A stretch of 64,000 bases of DNA from CAKZNE01 sp964485405 (GTDB lineage Bacteria; Bacteroidota; Bacteroidia; Flavobacteriales; Schleiferiaceae): positions 1-64,000 of the forward strand of contig CAZAJG010000014.1 in NCBI GenBank assembly GCA_964485405.1. The letters run 5' to 3'. The notes under the pieces were generated by a model. It made no database searches. It was given only the letters and a program-made list of their open reading frames with translations, and was not told the origin of the DNA. Shown here in pieces: positions 27,188 through 36,018 of the stretch; position 1 is the first letter of the stretch; each line of letters opens with the position of its first letter. The position numbers and the translations under genes were made by a program.

Positions 27188-27940
27188 TTAGGATCGTTTT
27201 TTAATCCTCTGAAACAACTTAGAACTAAATACGAAGTCGTTAATATCAGGATTCTCTGTATCTAAGATTTCATCTTTGTTTCCTTCCCACACCTTTTTAC
27301 CATTTTTGATATACATAATATTCTCCCCTATTTCCATAACAGAGTTCATATCATGTGTATTTATTACTGTGGTAATGTCAAACTCTTCTGTAATCTCTTG
27401 AATCAAATTATCAATTACAATCGCTGTTTTAGGATCTAAACCTGAATTAGGCTCATCGCAAAAAAGATATTTTGGCTTCAATGCAATTGCTCGGGCCAAA
27501 GCCACTCGTTTTTGCATCCCACCGCTTACTTCAGCCGGAAACTTTTTATTCGCTCCCTCTAAATTTACTCTTCGCAAACAAAAATTGGTACGATCTTCCT
27601 TTTCCGAAGGATTTAAACCTGAGAACATATCCAATGCAAAACGTACATTATCTTCTATGGTACGAGAATCAAAGAGCGCATTTCCCTGAAACACCATACC
27701 CATCTCCGTTCTCAAACTCTTTTGTACCGCATCATCCATTGCGCTTAGCTCTCTCCCATCGTAAAGAATTTCTCCTTCATCAATTTGATGTAAGCCTACC
27801 AAGCTTTTTAAGAAAACCGTTTTACCCGATCCACTTTGACCGATAATCAAATTCGTTTGCCCTGCTCTAAACTTGGTAGAAATACCTTTGAGAACCTCAA
27901 CATCTCCAAACCCCTTTTTTAGATCCTTTACCTCTATCAT
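27188..27940 (-). CDS. mlaF: ABC transporter ATPase, MlaF type
   Basis: ATPase of an MCE-type phospholipid transporter that moves lipids between inner and outer membrane. The 250-residue chain has the Walker A motif GQSGSGKT, the signature VSGGMQKRVALARA and Walker B YLFCDEPNSGLDP. The asparagine-for-threonine in DEPNSG and SGGMQKR are typical of MlaF. It follows the permease gene by 3 nt. The periplasmic MlaD (MCE) subunit is not in this window. Confidence 0.9.
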   Translation of the reverse strand: MIEVKDLKKGFGDVEVLKGISTKFRAGQTNLIIGQSGSGKTVFLKSLVGLHQIDEGEILYDGRELSAMDDAVQKSLRTEMGMVFQGNALFDSRTIEDNVRFALDMFSGLNPSEKEDRTNFCLRRVNLEGANKKFPAEVSGGMQKRVALARAIALKPKYLFCDEPNSGLDPKTAIVIDNLIQEITEEFDITTVINTHDMNSVMEIGENIMYIKNGKKVWEGNKDEILDTENPDINDFVFSSKLFQRIKKRS

Positions 27941-27943
27941 GGC

Positions 27944-28693
27944 TTATCCAAGTAATAGTTGAGTTAATATATAGTTCGCTATAATTACCGTAATGCTGCT
28001 ACTTACAACTGCTTTTGTCGCATTGATTCCTACCTCAACTGCTCCTCCTTTTACATAGTAGCCGAAAAATGCGGAAACCGAAGTGATGATAAAAGCAAAT
28101 ACCACTGTTTTGATTATTGAGTAGACCAAATAGAAGATCCTTAAATTGGACTGAATCCCTTGTAGGTAATCCACTGGTGCCACAACCCCAGTGAAATCCG
28201 CAGCCAAATACCCTCCTAATATGCCCAGAAACATACTAATTATTATCAAAATCGGATTAAATACAACTGCCGCAACAATTTTGGGAAGTATTAAATAAGC
28301 CGCAGAGTTTACTCCCATAATTTCTAACGCATCAATCTGCTCCGAAACCCGCATGCTACCCAGTGTAGATGCTATATTTGATCCCACTTTACCAGCCAGT
28401 ATGAGGCTCATAATGGTTGGCGAAAACTCTAAAATAATAGACTCTCGAGTTGCAATACCCACATAATAATCTGGGATTAGCGGATCATCTAAGTTATATG
28501 CGGTTTGTATCGTAACTACCGCTCCAACAAATAAGGAGATAATCGATACAATACCTAAGCTATTTAAGCCCAACAAATCAATATCTATCCAAAAAGCCTT
28601 TAAGTATTCTCTGAAATTCTCAGGTCTCTTAAACGTTTTACTCAGCAATAAAAAATACTGTCCAATTGATCGGACCCCTTTCGTTAAAAACAT
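27944..28693 (-). CDS. mlaE: ABC transporter permease, MlaE type
   Basis: Membrane subunit of the MCE lipid transporter. I place the start at ATG 28693, giving 249 residues beginning MFLTKGVRSIG; an ATG at 28744 is possible but would overlap the divergent small lipoprotein gene and add 17 residues not usual for the family. The chain has five to six hydrophobic helices and the MlaE signatures GAVVTIQTAYNL, EFSPTIMSLILAGKVGS and EQIDALEIMGV. It is translated together with mlaF. Confidence 0.9.
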   Translation of the reverse strand: MFLTKGVRSIGQYFLLLSKTFKRPENFREYLKAFWIDIDLLGLNSLGIVSIISLFVGAVVTIQTAYNLDDPLIPDYYVGIATRESIILEFSPTIMSLILAGKVGSNIASTLGSMRVSEQIDALEIMGVNSAAYLILPKIVAAVVFNPILIIISMFLGILGGYLAADFTGVVAPVDYLQGIQSNLRIFYLVYSIIKTVVFAFIITSVSAFFGYYVKGGAVEVGINATKAVVSSSITVIIANYILTQLLLG

Positions 28694-28709
28694 ATCGCTA
28701 AAATAAGAG

Positions 28710-28717
28710 TAATTTTG
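28710..28717 (+). promoter_or_regulatory. -7 promoter element of the small lipoprotein gene
   Basis: TAATTTTG fits TAnnTTTG and ends 8 nt before the ATG at 28726, in the 32-bp divergent region. Confidence 0.42.
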
Positions 28718-28725
28718 TGTCTCAG

Positions 28726-28884
28726 ATGAAGAAAAATCATACACATCATTCGATCCGGTATTCAGCTAAACTTATTTTCTTTTTAGGCTTGCTTTACACT
28801 TTGGTTTCATCCTGTAAAGCCCTTGAAAAATGTGATTGTCCTTCTTACCATATGAATACACAAGCCCTTGATGAGAAAGTCTGA
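28726..28884 (+). CDS. Small lipoprotein (52 residues)
   Basis: A short gene that gene callers easily miss. It encodes MKKNHTHHSIRYSAK, then a hydrophobic stretch LIFFLGLLYTL and a lipobox VSSC with the lipidated cysteine at residue 30, followed by a mature part of only 23 residues containing KCDCPSY. The basic N region, hydrophobic core and lipobox make a complete lipoprotein signal. It has its own -7 element, and its stop overlaps the start of the SprT-like gene by 14 nt, so translation may be coupled. Small lipoproteins with a CDCP motif are, as far as I recall, common in Flavobacteriia. Function unknown. Confidence 0.68.
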   Translation: MKKNHTHHSIRYSAKLIFFLGLLYTLVSSCKALEKCDCPSYHMNTQALDEKV

Positions 28885-29485
28885 AGAAGTTATATCCAAG
28901 TATTTGCCAGAGGGTGCTTTGCAAATGGTAATGCCTTTATTAAAAGAAGATCCCATTGAACTAAAGATTAAAGGTCCTCGTAAAACAAAGTTTGGAGATT
29001 ATCGATTACCCAAAAAGGGGGAACGACATAAAATTAGTGTCAATAGCAATTTAAACACTTATGCGTTTCTGATTACGCTCTTACATGAAATTGCCCACCT
29101 TAAAGCTTTTAAACTATTTGGCAGGCATATAAAACCACATGGAAAAGAATGGCAAAACGAATTTCTGACCATTGCGCAACCCTTTCTGGATAAGAATATA
29201 TTTCCCAAATCTCTGGAAAATGTACTTATTACAAGTTTAAACAAAGGAAGTGCTAGCAGCTGTACCGATCTTAACCTTTATAGGGAGCTTCAAAAATTTG
29301 ATGAAGCCACGAAATTGTTTGTGGAAGATTTACCAGAAGGAGCCATATTTGTGGCCTCAAACAATATGACGTTTAAAAAAGGGCCAAAGGCCAGAAAAAG
29401 GTATAAGTGTGTTAATCTTAATAATAAAAGAGAATACATGGTGCATCCTTTGGCAGAAGTAAAAGAACTTGAACCTCAATTATAA
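28871..29485 (+). CDS. SprT-like zinc metalloprotein
   Basis: A 204-residue cytoplasmic protein (ATG 28871). It carries the metal-binding helix LLHEIAHLKAF with H72 and H76 of HExxH, followed by HGKEWQNEF, the order seen in SprT/Spartan-like domains. The C-terminal part contains KARKRYKCVNL where family members often have a zinc ribbon, but only one cysteine remains there. Eukaryotic Spartan removes DNA-protein crosslinks; bacterial SprT is not well defined. It overlaps the small lipoprotein upstream and precedes purK. Confidence 0.8.
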   Translation: MRKSEEVISKYLPEGALQMVMPLLKEDPIELKIKGPRKTKFGDYRLPKKGERHKISVNSNLNTYAFLITLLHEIAHLKAFKLFGRHIKPHGKEWQNEFLTIAQPFLDKNIFPKSLENVLITSLNKGSASSCTDLNLYRELQKFDEATKLFVEDLPEGAIFVASNNMTFKKGPKARKRYKCVNLNNKREYMVHPLAEVKELEPQL

Positions 29486-29489
29486 AAAA

Positions 29490-30656
29490 GTGGCACAACG
29501 CAAAGACTATTTTTCATCTGATTTTAAACTTGGGATACTAGGTGGTGGTCAGCTCGGAAAAATGATATTAACGGAAACCAGACGATACGATATCCAAACT
29601 AAAGTAATGGATCCATCTCCTCTCGCTCCCTGTAGATTTGGAAGCAACACTTTTGTTGAAGGGGATCTTAATGACGAACAAAAGGTACTTGAATTTGGAG
29701 CAGATTGTGATGTGTTAACCATTGAGATAGAAGGTGTGAATACCAAAGCCCTAAAGCAGCTCAGAGATAAAGGAGTAAAAGTCTTCCCAAAGCCAGAAAC
29801 TTTGGAACTCATAAAAGATAAGCGGGAACAAAAGAGCTTTTATGAAAACAACCATATTCCAACGTCCAGCTTTATTCGTTTTGAGAATAAAGAGGAAATG
29901 TTTGAATTGATAGCAAAGAATAAACTGGAAATCCCTTTTGTTTGGAAGGCGGCTACGGGTGGTTATGATGGAAGAGGTGTTCAAATTGTACGTAGCAAAG
30001 AAGATTTAGAGAACCTTCCTTCGCAACCAGGGCTAATAGAAGATTTAGTTGATTTTGAAAAAGAACTGGCTATTATAGTTGCTCGATCTGAAAATGGTGA
30101 GAGTAAATCCTTTCCACTAGTAGAAATGGACTTTCATCCTGTTGCCAATCAAGTAGAATTTGTATTTAGCCCTTCGCTCATTTCACAAGAAATAAAAGAT
30201 AAAGCTTCTCGCTTGGTGGAAGACTTGGTTGAAAAACTTGATCACGTAGGACTACTCGCTGTTGAAATGTTTTTAACCAAAACAGGTGATATCCTCATAA
30301 ATGAAGTAGCACCTCGAGTGCACAATAGTGGCCATTTGAGTATTGAGGGCAATACCACATCTCAATTTGAACAGCACTTAAGAGCTGTTTTAGATTTACC
30401 TTTAGGAGATACAGCTGTTGTAAAACCTTCGGTAATGATTAACCTAACCGGTGAAGAAGGTTATAGCGGACCTGTTTTCTATGAAGGCTTAGAAACTATC
30501 ATGGCCGTTTCTGGGGTTTACGTTCACTTATATGGCAAAGCGGAGACACGTCCTTTTAGAAAAATGGGACATATTACTGTAACAGCAAACACTTTAGAAG
30601 AAGCAAGAACAATCGCCAAAAAAGTAAAGGATACAATCAAAGTAATTAGCAAATAA
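29490..30656 (+). CDS. purK: N5-carboxyaminoimidazole ribonucleotide synthetase
   Basis: ATP-grasp enzyme that carboxylates AIR at N5 in purine synthesis. I choose GTG 29490 as start (MAQRKDYFSSDFKLGILGGG), 4 nt behind the SprT-like stop; a TTG at 29469 would overlap that gene and add 7 residues. The nucleotide-binding GILGGGQLGKM, the ATP-grasp segments WKAATGGYDGRGVQ and EKELAII, and EVAPRVHNSGHLSIEG identify PurK. The 388-residue length is normal. purE follows 1 nt later. Confidence 0.95.
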   Translation: MAQRKDYFSSDFKLGILGGGQLGKMILTETRRYDIQTKVMDPSPLAPCRFGSNTFVEGDLNDEQKVLEFGADCDVLTIEIEGVNTKALKQLRDKGVKVFPKPETLELIKDKREQKSFYENNHIPTSSFIRFENKEEMFELIAKNKLEIPFVWKAATGGYDGRGVQIVRSKEDLENLPSQPGLIEDLVDFEKELAIIVARSENGESKSFPLVEMDFHPVANQVEFVFSPSLISQEIKDKASRLVEDLVEKLDHVGLLAVEMFLTKTGDILINEVAPRVHNSGHLSIEGNTTSQFEQHLRAVLDLPLGDTAVVKPSVMINLTGEEGYSGPVFYEGLETIMAVSGVYVHLYGKAETRPFRKMGHITVTANTLEEARTIAKKVKDTIKVISK

Positions 30657-30657
30657 T

Positions 30658-31146
30658 ATGAGTTCAAAAATCGAAATCGGAATCATTATGGGTAGCAAAT
30701 CTGACCTTCCAATAATGCAGGAAGCAGCAGATGTATTAACGGAACTAGGTGTAAACTTTGAAATAAACATAGTTTCTGCCCACAGAACCCCCGAGCTGAT
30801 GTTTGATTATGCTAAAAACGCACATACTCGAGGCCTTAAGGCAATCGTAGCGGGTGCTGGTGGTGCAGCTCACCTGCCTGGAATGGTAGCGTCTCTCAGT
30901 CCACTTCCTGTAATTGGTGTACCGGTAAAGTCTAGAAACTCGATTGACGGATGGGATTCTGTATTGTCTATTTTACAAATGCCTGGTGGCGTGCCCGTAG
31001 CGACTGTAGCTTTGGATGGAGCCAAAAACGCAGGCATCTTGGCCGCTCAAATTGTGGGTTCAAATGATCCTCAGGTTCTTTCTAAAATTGTAGCGTATAA
31101 GGAGTCTCTTAAAAACAAGGTTTTGGAATCTGCAAAAACTTTGTAA
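30658..31146 (+). CDS. purE: N5-carboxyaminoimidazole ribonucleotide mutase
   Basis: Converts N5-CAIR, the PurK product, to CAIR. The protein has 162 residues with GIIMGSKSDLPIM at the N terminus, the catalytic-histidine segment VSAHRTPELM and the substrate loop AGAGGAAHLPGM. These are complete class I PurE motifs. It directly follows purK in one operon, matching the order of the reactions. Confidence 0.96.
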   Translation: MSSKIEIGIIMGSKSDLPIMQEAADVLTELGVNFEINIVSAHRTPELMFDYAKNAHTRGLKAIVAGAGGAAHLPGMVASLSPLPVIGVPVKSRNSIDGWDSVLSILQMPGGVPVATVALDGAKNAGILAAQIVGSNDPQVLSKIVAYKESLKNKVLESAKTL

Positions 31147-31166
31147 AACTTCTATAAAAAAAGAAA

Positions 31167-31209
31167 TTCCCGCAGAAAAATGAAAATTCTACGGGAAGTC
31201 CTTTTAAAA
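31167..31209 (+). terminator. Possible terminator after purE
   Basis: TTCCCGCAGAA (31167-31177) pairs with TTCTACGGGAA (31187-31197) with one mismatch, followed by CTTTT. It lies 20 nt after purE. The T run is short, so strength is uncertain. Confidence 0.45.
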
Positions 31210-31337
31210 AGGGAAACGAAACCAAACTAATAATCTTTCGATCATTATGTATAAATCAAATATGGTTTAAATTAAGGTTAATCCCTCAAACCATTGATTT
31301 AAAGAATGATTTCATTGTGTTATCGTTATTCCTCTGC

Positions 31338-32096
31338 TTAGAGGTTTTTCAACATGGTAAGGAGTTGTTCCTTTTTACGGTTGGCCACCGGAATTTTTGA
31401 TCCATCTTCTAGTATAAGATAACCTCCATCGGTTTGAACGTATCGTTTTAGGTAGTTCATATTCACGAGGTGCGACTTATGAATTCTATTAAAATTGTAA
31501 CCCGATAGCATATTATCGAATTCCTTTAACGTTTTAGAAGCTAAAAGAGACTTTTCGCTATTCAAGTAAAAAGTAGTGTAATTACTGCTAGACTCTAATC
31601 TTACAATGTCGGCCAATCGGATAACATGCATTCCATCAGAGGTGGGCACAACAATTTTTTTAGGGGAATCCGAGGCTTGACGAATATTTTCTACCAACAC
31701 ATTAAGATTGGCCGCATGACGCGGAATACCTTTGTTATCCTCAATCTTTCGGATCGCTTTTACCAACTCTTCTGGGTCAATTGGTTTGAGGAGATAATCC
31801 AAAGCACTAAATTTTATGGCTTTGATGGCGTACTCATCATGAGCGGTAATAAAAACTATTTCAGGATCAACATCTGGATTCTCAGAAACAGCTTCCAAAA
31901 TGTCAAAACCGCTTTCTCCAGCAAGTTTAATATCTAAAAATATAGCGTCTGGCTTTTCTTCATTTACCAAGTTTATCCCATCGCTTACAGTCCCTGCTTC
32001 TCCGGTTATTTCAACCTCAGGACAAAAGAGATTTAATTTCCCTTTGAGCGTTTCTCTAGAGTTTTCTTCGTCATCAATAATTACAACTTTTACCAT
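31338..32096 (-). CDS. LytTR-family response regulator
   Basis: A 252-residue DNA-binding regulator. The receiver domain (1-120) has acidic residues in IIDDEE, phospho-acceptor D55 in FLDIKLAG, and LLKPID. The LytTR domain (about 145-250) contains RLADIVRLESSSNYT and the segment NFNRIHKSHLVNMNYLKRY. It follows the sensor kinase gene by 24 nt and is its evident partner. Target genes are not shown by the sequence; members of this family often bind near their own operon or envelope genes. Confidence 0.92.
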   Translation of the reverse strand: MVKVVIIDDEENSRETLKGKLNLFCPEVEITGEAGTVSDGINLVNEEKPDAIFLDIKLAGESGFDILEAVSENPDVDPEIVFITAHDEYAIKAIKFSALDYLLKPIDPEELVKAIRKIEDNKGIPRHAANLNVLVENIRQASDSPKKIVVPTSDGMHVIRLADIVRLESSSNYTTFYLNSEKSLLASKTLKEFDNMLSGYNFNRIHKSHLVNMNYLKRYVQTDGGYLILEDGSKIPVANRKKEQLLTMLKNL

Positions 32097-32120
32097 ATTT
32101 AGTTTTAATTTTAGGTAGTC

Positions 32121-35015
32121 TTATATATTCTCGGCTGGTAATTTTAATATCACTTTTGTTCCTAAGGCGTTGCCTTGTTCATCTTCCTTATCCAATATAC
32201 GGATTTCAATGTTTTGATTCACCGCCATCTTTAATAACCGCAATCGATCCTTATTTATTTTAGTGGCCATTGAACGATGATCCTTTCTCTTTTTAAGCTC
32301 TTTTGCTCTTTTCCTACCCACTCCATTATCCTCTATCTGGATTTCTAGCATCTCCTCCTCTAAAATAAATCTAATATCCAATTGCCCATCCGATTCCATA
32401 GGTTTTAATCCATGGAGGATGGCATTTTCAACATGTGGCTGGATTAGCATGGGTGGAATTCCTACATCATAATCAATCTCCTCATCCAGTTCTATTTCAT
32501 AATCAAATTTACCCTGAAAGCGTAGCTTTTCAAGTTCAAGATAATTTTTTAGTATGGATACTTCTGTTTCAACGGGGTGAAGGTGCTCCATTGATGATTC
32601 AAGGGTCAACCTCATTAATTTTGCGAAATTGTTCAAGTATTGAACCGCTTTTCTGGGGTCATTTTTGAAAATAAAACTACTGATGGAATCCAAAGCATTA
32701 AAAATAAAATGAGGATTCATTTGCAACCGAAGCGCCTTCCTTTCCATTTCAATAAGCTCATTCTCTAATTTAAGTCTTTGATTTACTCTTCTTACCCTAT
32801 CATAAATAAAGAGTGTGATTAAAGATCCAATCACAAGAATAAGAAGAGTTATAAACCACCATCTTTCCCATACAGGCCTTAAAATTTTAAATGGATAGGT
32901 TACCGATTCAGTACCCCATTCTTCTCCAAGTCTTGTTGCTTGCGCTTCAAAAACATAGTTTCCCGGTTTAATATTCGACAAAATTGCCTCCTTTCGGTTT
33001 CCAGCATAAGCCCACTCATCAGATTGCCCCGAAAGCCTATATCTATACTGTAATCTGTCTGCATTAAAGGAAGAAAGGCCCGATAGGTTGAAACTCAAAA
33101 AGTTGAGATCATGAGGTAGTGTTAATTCAGAAGGCACCTGAGTAAAGGGTAAAGAATCTTCCGCAAACCTACGCCACTCCATTTGTTCTCCTAAAAACAT
33201 TTTAACATCAGTAAGAACTATGCCCGGATGTTGCCTTTCCACTAGATAAGAAGACAAATCTATTACCTGAATTCCTTCAGATGCGCCCATTAGCAATTGA
33301 TCCCCTTGTATGCCTATAGCTTGAGGAGAACTTGAAACTCTAGAAAGACTTCCGGGAAATGGTATGGAGAAAATATTCTGATTCGGATCTATTTGCATTA
33401 GCCCCTTATTCGTTCCAACCCATATATTACCGTAATCGTCTGTTTCAATAGAGAGAATTTCAGCAAAGTTTAATTGCTCCGGACTGATATGTTCTACTCC
33501 TTTTTCTGTAAAATGAAAAATACCTTCTGTTAAACTTCCTGCCCATATTTCATTTTTTGAAATAGCAGTAAAACAGCTAAACCGTAAACTATCTAACCGG
33601 TTACCATTGAGCTCTCGAATAACCTCCCAATTATCGTTGTGTAAACGATAAAAGCCTTGAGTATATGTAGCACACCAGAGCGAGTTGTCTCTTTTGGCTT
33701 CTGAAATACTAAAAACAGTGGCCGCAGGTAATTTATACTTTTCTGAAGTTCGTTCAAACCTCCCATTGGCGTATGACAACAAACCACTTCCTAAACCAAT
33801 CCATAAAGCATTTTTTGCCTTCTTTAAAGCAAATACAAAATCACCTGGATACGGGAGATTTACTGGAACGTATTGGTTATTCTTCTCTTTAATCAAACCG
33901 GCCTCAGTACCGTACCACCTTGTTTGATCAAATTCCTCTATGGCTAAAGTAAGTCCAAAAGGAAAGCCATTTTTAGCATCTTTTACTTTCAAAATACTAT
34001 CCTTCAACACAACTAAACCTGACGAAAACCCTCCAACCAAAGCACCATTATCCAGAACTTTTACCGCATTTACTTGATGATTGGCTCTTTCTGAAAAGTC
34101 CGTTATTGTTTTGAGCGACTGTGATTCTAGCTTAGCCATGCCTTCGCCTCCAAAAAGCCAAACAACTCCAAAATTATCCGTATAAACCTTGGTAAAACCT
34201 TTTTGTGGGAATCCATTCTCTTCTCCTAAATGTAATGGTTCTGTATTCCAGCTCAAGAGTAATTCATCATTGTTTAACCCTGAATAACCATTCTCTCCAG
34301 CCTGAAGGAAAAGTACTTTTTCTTTTCTAGTAGATTTTTTAACTCCTGAAGATTCGTAACCAATTATTTCATGATTCGAACTGGCGTACAGATATTTTTC
34401 ATCAAAGGATAAGTGATAGATCACCATGCTATCCAACCTCTCCCAAAACTCAGTGGTTTTTGATGTTTTAAAAAGGCCTTGATCTGATGCCACCCAAACC
34501 TCATTTCCAAAAATCTCAATGTCGTTAACGGAAATATCATTGGGTAAGCTCAATGGCTTCCATTGTTCATTGTGAAGTTCCCATAACTGATTGTTCTGAG
34601 AAGAAATTAGAATACTTTCTTCGCTCAAAGCAAAGTGTCTCACTTTTATACCGTCCGGCAATAGGAAATCATAGAATTCTCGTCCATCAAACCGGAGCAA
34701 ACCATTTTCTAAAGCGGCCCAAATATTCCCAGCAGCATCCTCCTTTACTTCTGAAACTAGCAACCTCTCTGGCTGTGAAGCCTCTCTATAGGTTACAAAA
34801 TCATAACCGTCATAACGAACCAAGCCTGTACCTTCTGTAGCTAACCAATAAAAACCCCTAGAATCCTGAATAAAATCATTTATCTGATTACTGGGTAAGC
34901 CATCCTCTAGGCCTAGAGTTTGAAAAGAGTAAATCTGAGCTTTAATCGAAAACGTTGCCAACAAGACCAACATGGTGAAAAGCAATCTCCTATCGCAGCT
35001 ATTTCTATGAAACAT
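32121..35015 (-). CDS. Propeller-type sensor histidine kinase of the LytS family
   Basis: A 964-residue membrane kinase. A signal sequence (about 10-26) leads to a periplasmic two-component-regulator propeller (repeats such as DFIQDSRGFYWLATEGTGL and YGNIWVGTNKGLM), then a Y_Y_Y domain (about 620-705), one transmembrane helix (about 718-740) and a His_kinase domain with H769 in NPHFIFNALDS. The ATP-binding part has PPMLIQPHVENAILHG and EDNGVGRKRA. Periplasmic propellers of this kind often sense polysaccharide breakdown products in Bacteroidota, but no polysaccharide utilisation locus is adjacent. The LytTR regulator gene follows. Confidence 0.9.
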   Translation of the reverse strand: MFHRNSCDRRLLFTMLVLLATFSIKAQIYSFQTLGLEDGLPSNQINDFIQDSRGFYWLATEGTGLVRYDGYDFVTYREASQPERLLVSEVKEDAAGNIWAALENGLLRFDGREFYDFLLPDGIKVRHFALSEESILISSQNNQLWELHNEQWKPLSLPNDISVNDIEIFGNEVWVASDQGLFKTSKTTEFWERLDSMVIYHLSFDEKYLYASSNHEIIGYESSGVKKSTRKEKVLFLQAGENGYSGLNNDELLLSWNTEPLHLGEENGFPQKGFTKVYTDNFGVVWLFGGEGMAKLESQSLKTITDFSERANHQVNAVKVLDNGALVGGFSSGLVVLKDSILKVKDAKNGFPFGLTLAIEEFDQTRWYGTEAGLIKEKNNQYVPVNLPYPGDFVFALKKAKNALWIGLGSGLLSYANGRFERTSEKYKLPAATVFSISEAKRDNSLWCATYTQGFYRLHNDNWEVIRELNGNRLDSLRFSCFTAISKNEIWAGSLTEGIFHFTEKGVEHISPEQLNFAEILSIETDDYGNIWVGTNKGLMQIDPNQNIFSIPFPGSLSRVSSSPQAIGIQGDQLLMGASEGIQVIDLSSYLVERQHPGIVLTDVKMFLGEQMEWRRFAEDSLPFTQVPSELTLPHDLNFLSFNLSGLSSFNADRLQYRYRLSGQSDEWAYAGNRKEAILSNIKPGNYVFEAQATRLGEEWGTESVTYPFKILRPVWERWWFITLLILVIGSLITLFIYDRVRRVNQRLKLENELIEMERKALRLQMNPHFIFNALDSISSFIFKNDPRKAVQYLNNFAKLMRLTLESSMEHLHPVETEVSILKNYLELEKLRFQGKFDYEIELDEEIDYDVGIPPMLIQPHVENAILHGLKPMESDGQLDIRFILEEEMLEIQIEDNGVGRKRAKELKKRKDHRSMATKINKDRLRLLKMAVNQNIEIRILDKEDEQGNALGTKVILKLPAENI

Positions 35016-35162
35016 AAATTATCAAGATTCGTGATAAATCTAACATTTTCAGTTCAGATGTATCGACAAAGAGCAGGAGGTATTTATTCTAGCATATCTG
35101 AAAGGCGAAAAAAGAGGTATATCCGGCTCTTTGAAGAAGTGATAAACGAGTTATCGCAATAA
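35007..35162 (+). CDS. Doubtful small ORF, basic peptide of 51 residues
   Basis: ATG at 35007 opens a 51-codon frame (MKHKLSRFVINLTFSV at the start, ERRKKRYIRLFEEVI near the end) on the strand opposite the kinase start. It has a plausible amphipathic basic C-terminal half. There is no recognised promoter, no family, and its first 9 bases overlap the kinase start codon region. It may simply be leader sequence of the kinase operon read backwards. Confidence 0.2.
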   Translation: MKHKLSRFVINLTFSVQMYRQRAGGIYSSISERRKKRYIRLFEEVINELSQ

Positions 35163-35175
35163 CGCAATACATGAA

Positions 35176-35209
35176 TAAAAAAAAAGCAAGCCTAAATTAG
35201 GCTTGCTTT
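35176..35209 (-). terminator. Rho-independent terminator of the SPFH lipoprotein gene
   Basis: AAAGCAAGCCTAA (35183-35195) pairs with TTAGGCTTGCTTT (35197-35209). On the minus strand it is followed by a run of T, about 30 nt behind the stop at 35239. Confidence 0.8.
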
Positions 35210-35238
35210 CAAACATTTTAAGCAAATAAAACAGAAGT

Positions 35239-36018
35239 CTAGGGCTCCATTAAAATGGGTTGTGTACCACTACCAATAATTACTTTGGCATTTGGTGATT
35301 TTGAAAGCTCTCTATACACCTCTAAGCTTTTGTATTGAATAATAGCTGGTGTAAGACCTTCCGAAATTATTTGATTTGCATCACGCACTCCTTCCGCTTC
35401 AATTTTTTTCCTTTCTGCTTCTTGTTTTTCTTTTTGCAATACGAACTCCATTCGTTGCGCCTCTTGTTCAGCTTGCAGTTTTTCTTCAATCGCTCGATAC
35501 AAACCAGGAGGAAGCGTTACACTTTTTAGTAATACAGCTTCAATTACAAAACCTCGATCTCCAATTAGTTCCATCATTTTTTTTCGAATCGCGCTTTCAA
35601 TTTCTAAACGGTTTCCCGTGTGCATATCCTTTGCCATAAACTTGGCCGTAACATCAGCGGCAGCAGCTCTAAATACAGGGAGAATAATAGTATTTAAATA
35701 ATCTTCTCCAATAGAGCCTATAACATCTGTAGCTTTTGATTCTTGAACATGATAAAGTATCGAGATTTGAGTTTCCACGTTTAAGCCCTCTTTTGAAGGT
35801 AAAGGCAAACTAACCTCAAGGTTTTGAGTATTAACAGGTACTATAATGATTTTAGAAACAAATGGATTATACCAACTCGGACCAGCAGGTGCGCTTGGTT
35901 CATGAATTTTACCGATCGTTCGTTTTACACCAACATTACCTTGACGTACCGTTACACAACTAGTAAGCATAAAAAAGGATAGTAGAAATATCACCGAAGT
36001 CTGAATTATTTTTTTCAT
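35239..36018 (-). CDS. Prohibitin/SPFH-domain lipoprotein
   Basis: A 259-residue protein with a lipoprotein signal MKKIIQTSVIFLLSFFMLTSC, cut before C21. The SPFH/band-7 domain runs about 23-190 (RQGNVGVKRTIGKIHEPSAP; DRGFVIEAVLLKSVTLPP), followed by the typical charged coiled coil rich in EAQR and EAERKKIEAEG and the flotillin/prohibitin-like C terminus. Most prohibitin homologues are held by an N-terminal transmembrane helix; here the anchor would be a lipid, placing the domain outside the inner membrane. These proteins form large rings that scaffold membranes or proteases. No protease partner is adjacent. Monocistronic, with its own terminator. Confidence 0.82.
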   Translation of the reverse strand: MKKIIQTSVIFLLSFFMLTSCVTVRQGNVGVKRTIGKIHEPSAPAGPSWYNPFVSKIIIVPVNTQNLEVSLPLPSKEGLNVETQISILYHVQESKATDVIGSIGEDYLNTIILPVFRAAAADVTAKFMAKDMHTGNRLEIESAIRKKMMELIGDRGFVIEAVLLKSVTLPPGLYRAIEEKLQAEQEAQRMEFVLQKEKQEAERKKIEAEGVRDANQIISEGLTPAIIQYKSLEVYRELSKSPNAKVIIGSGTQPILMEP

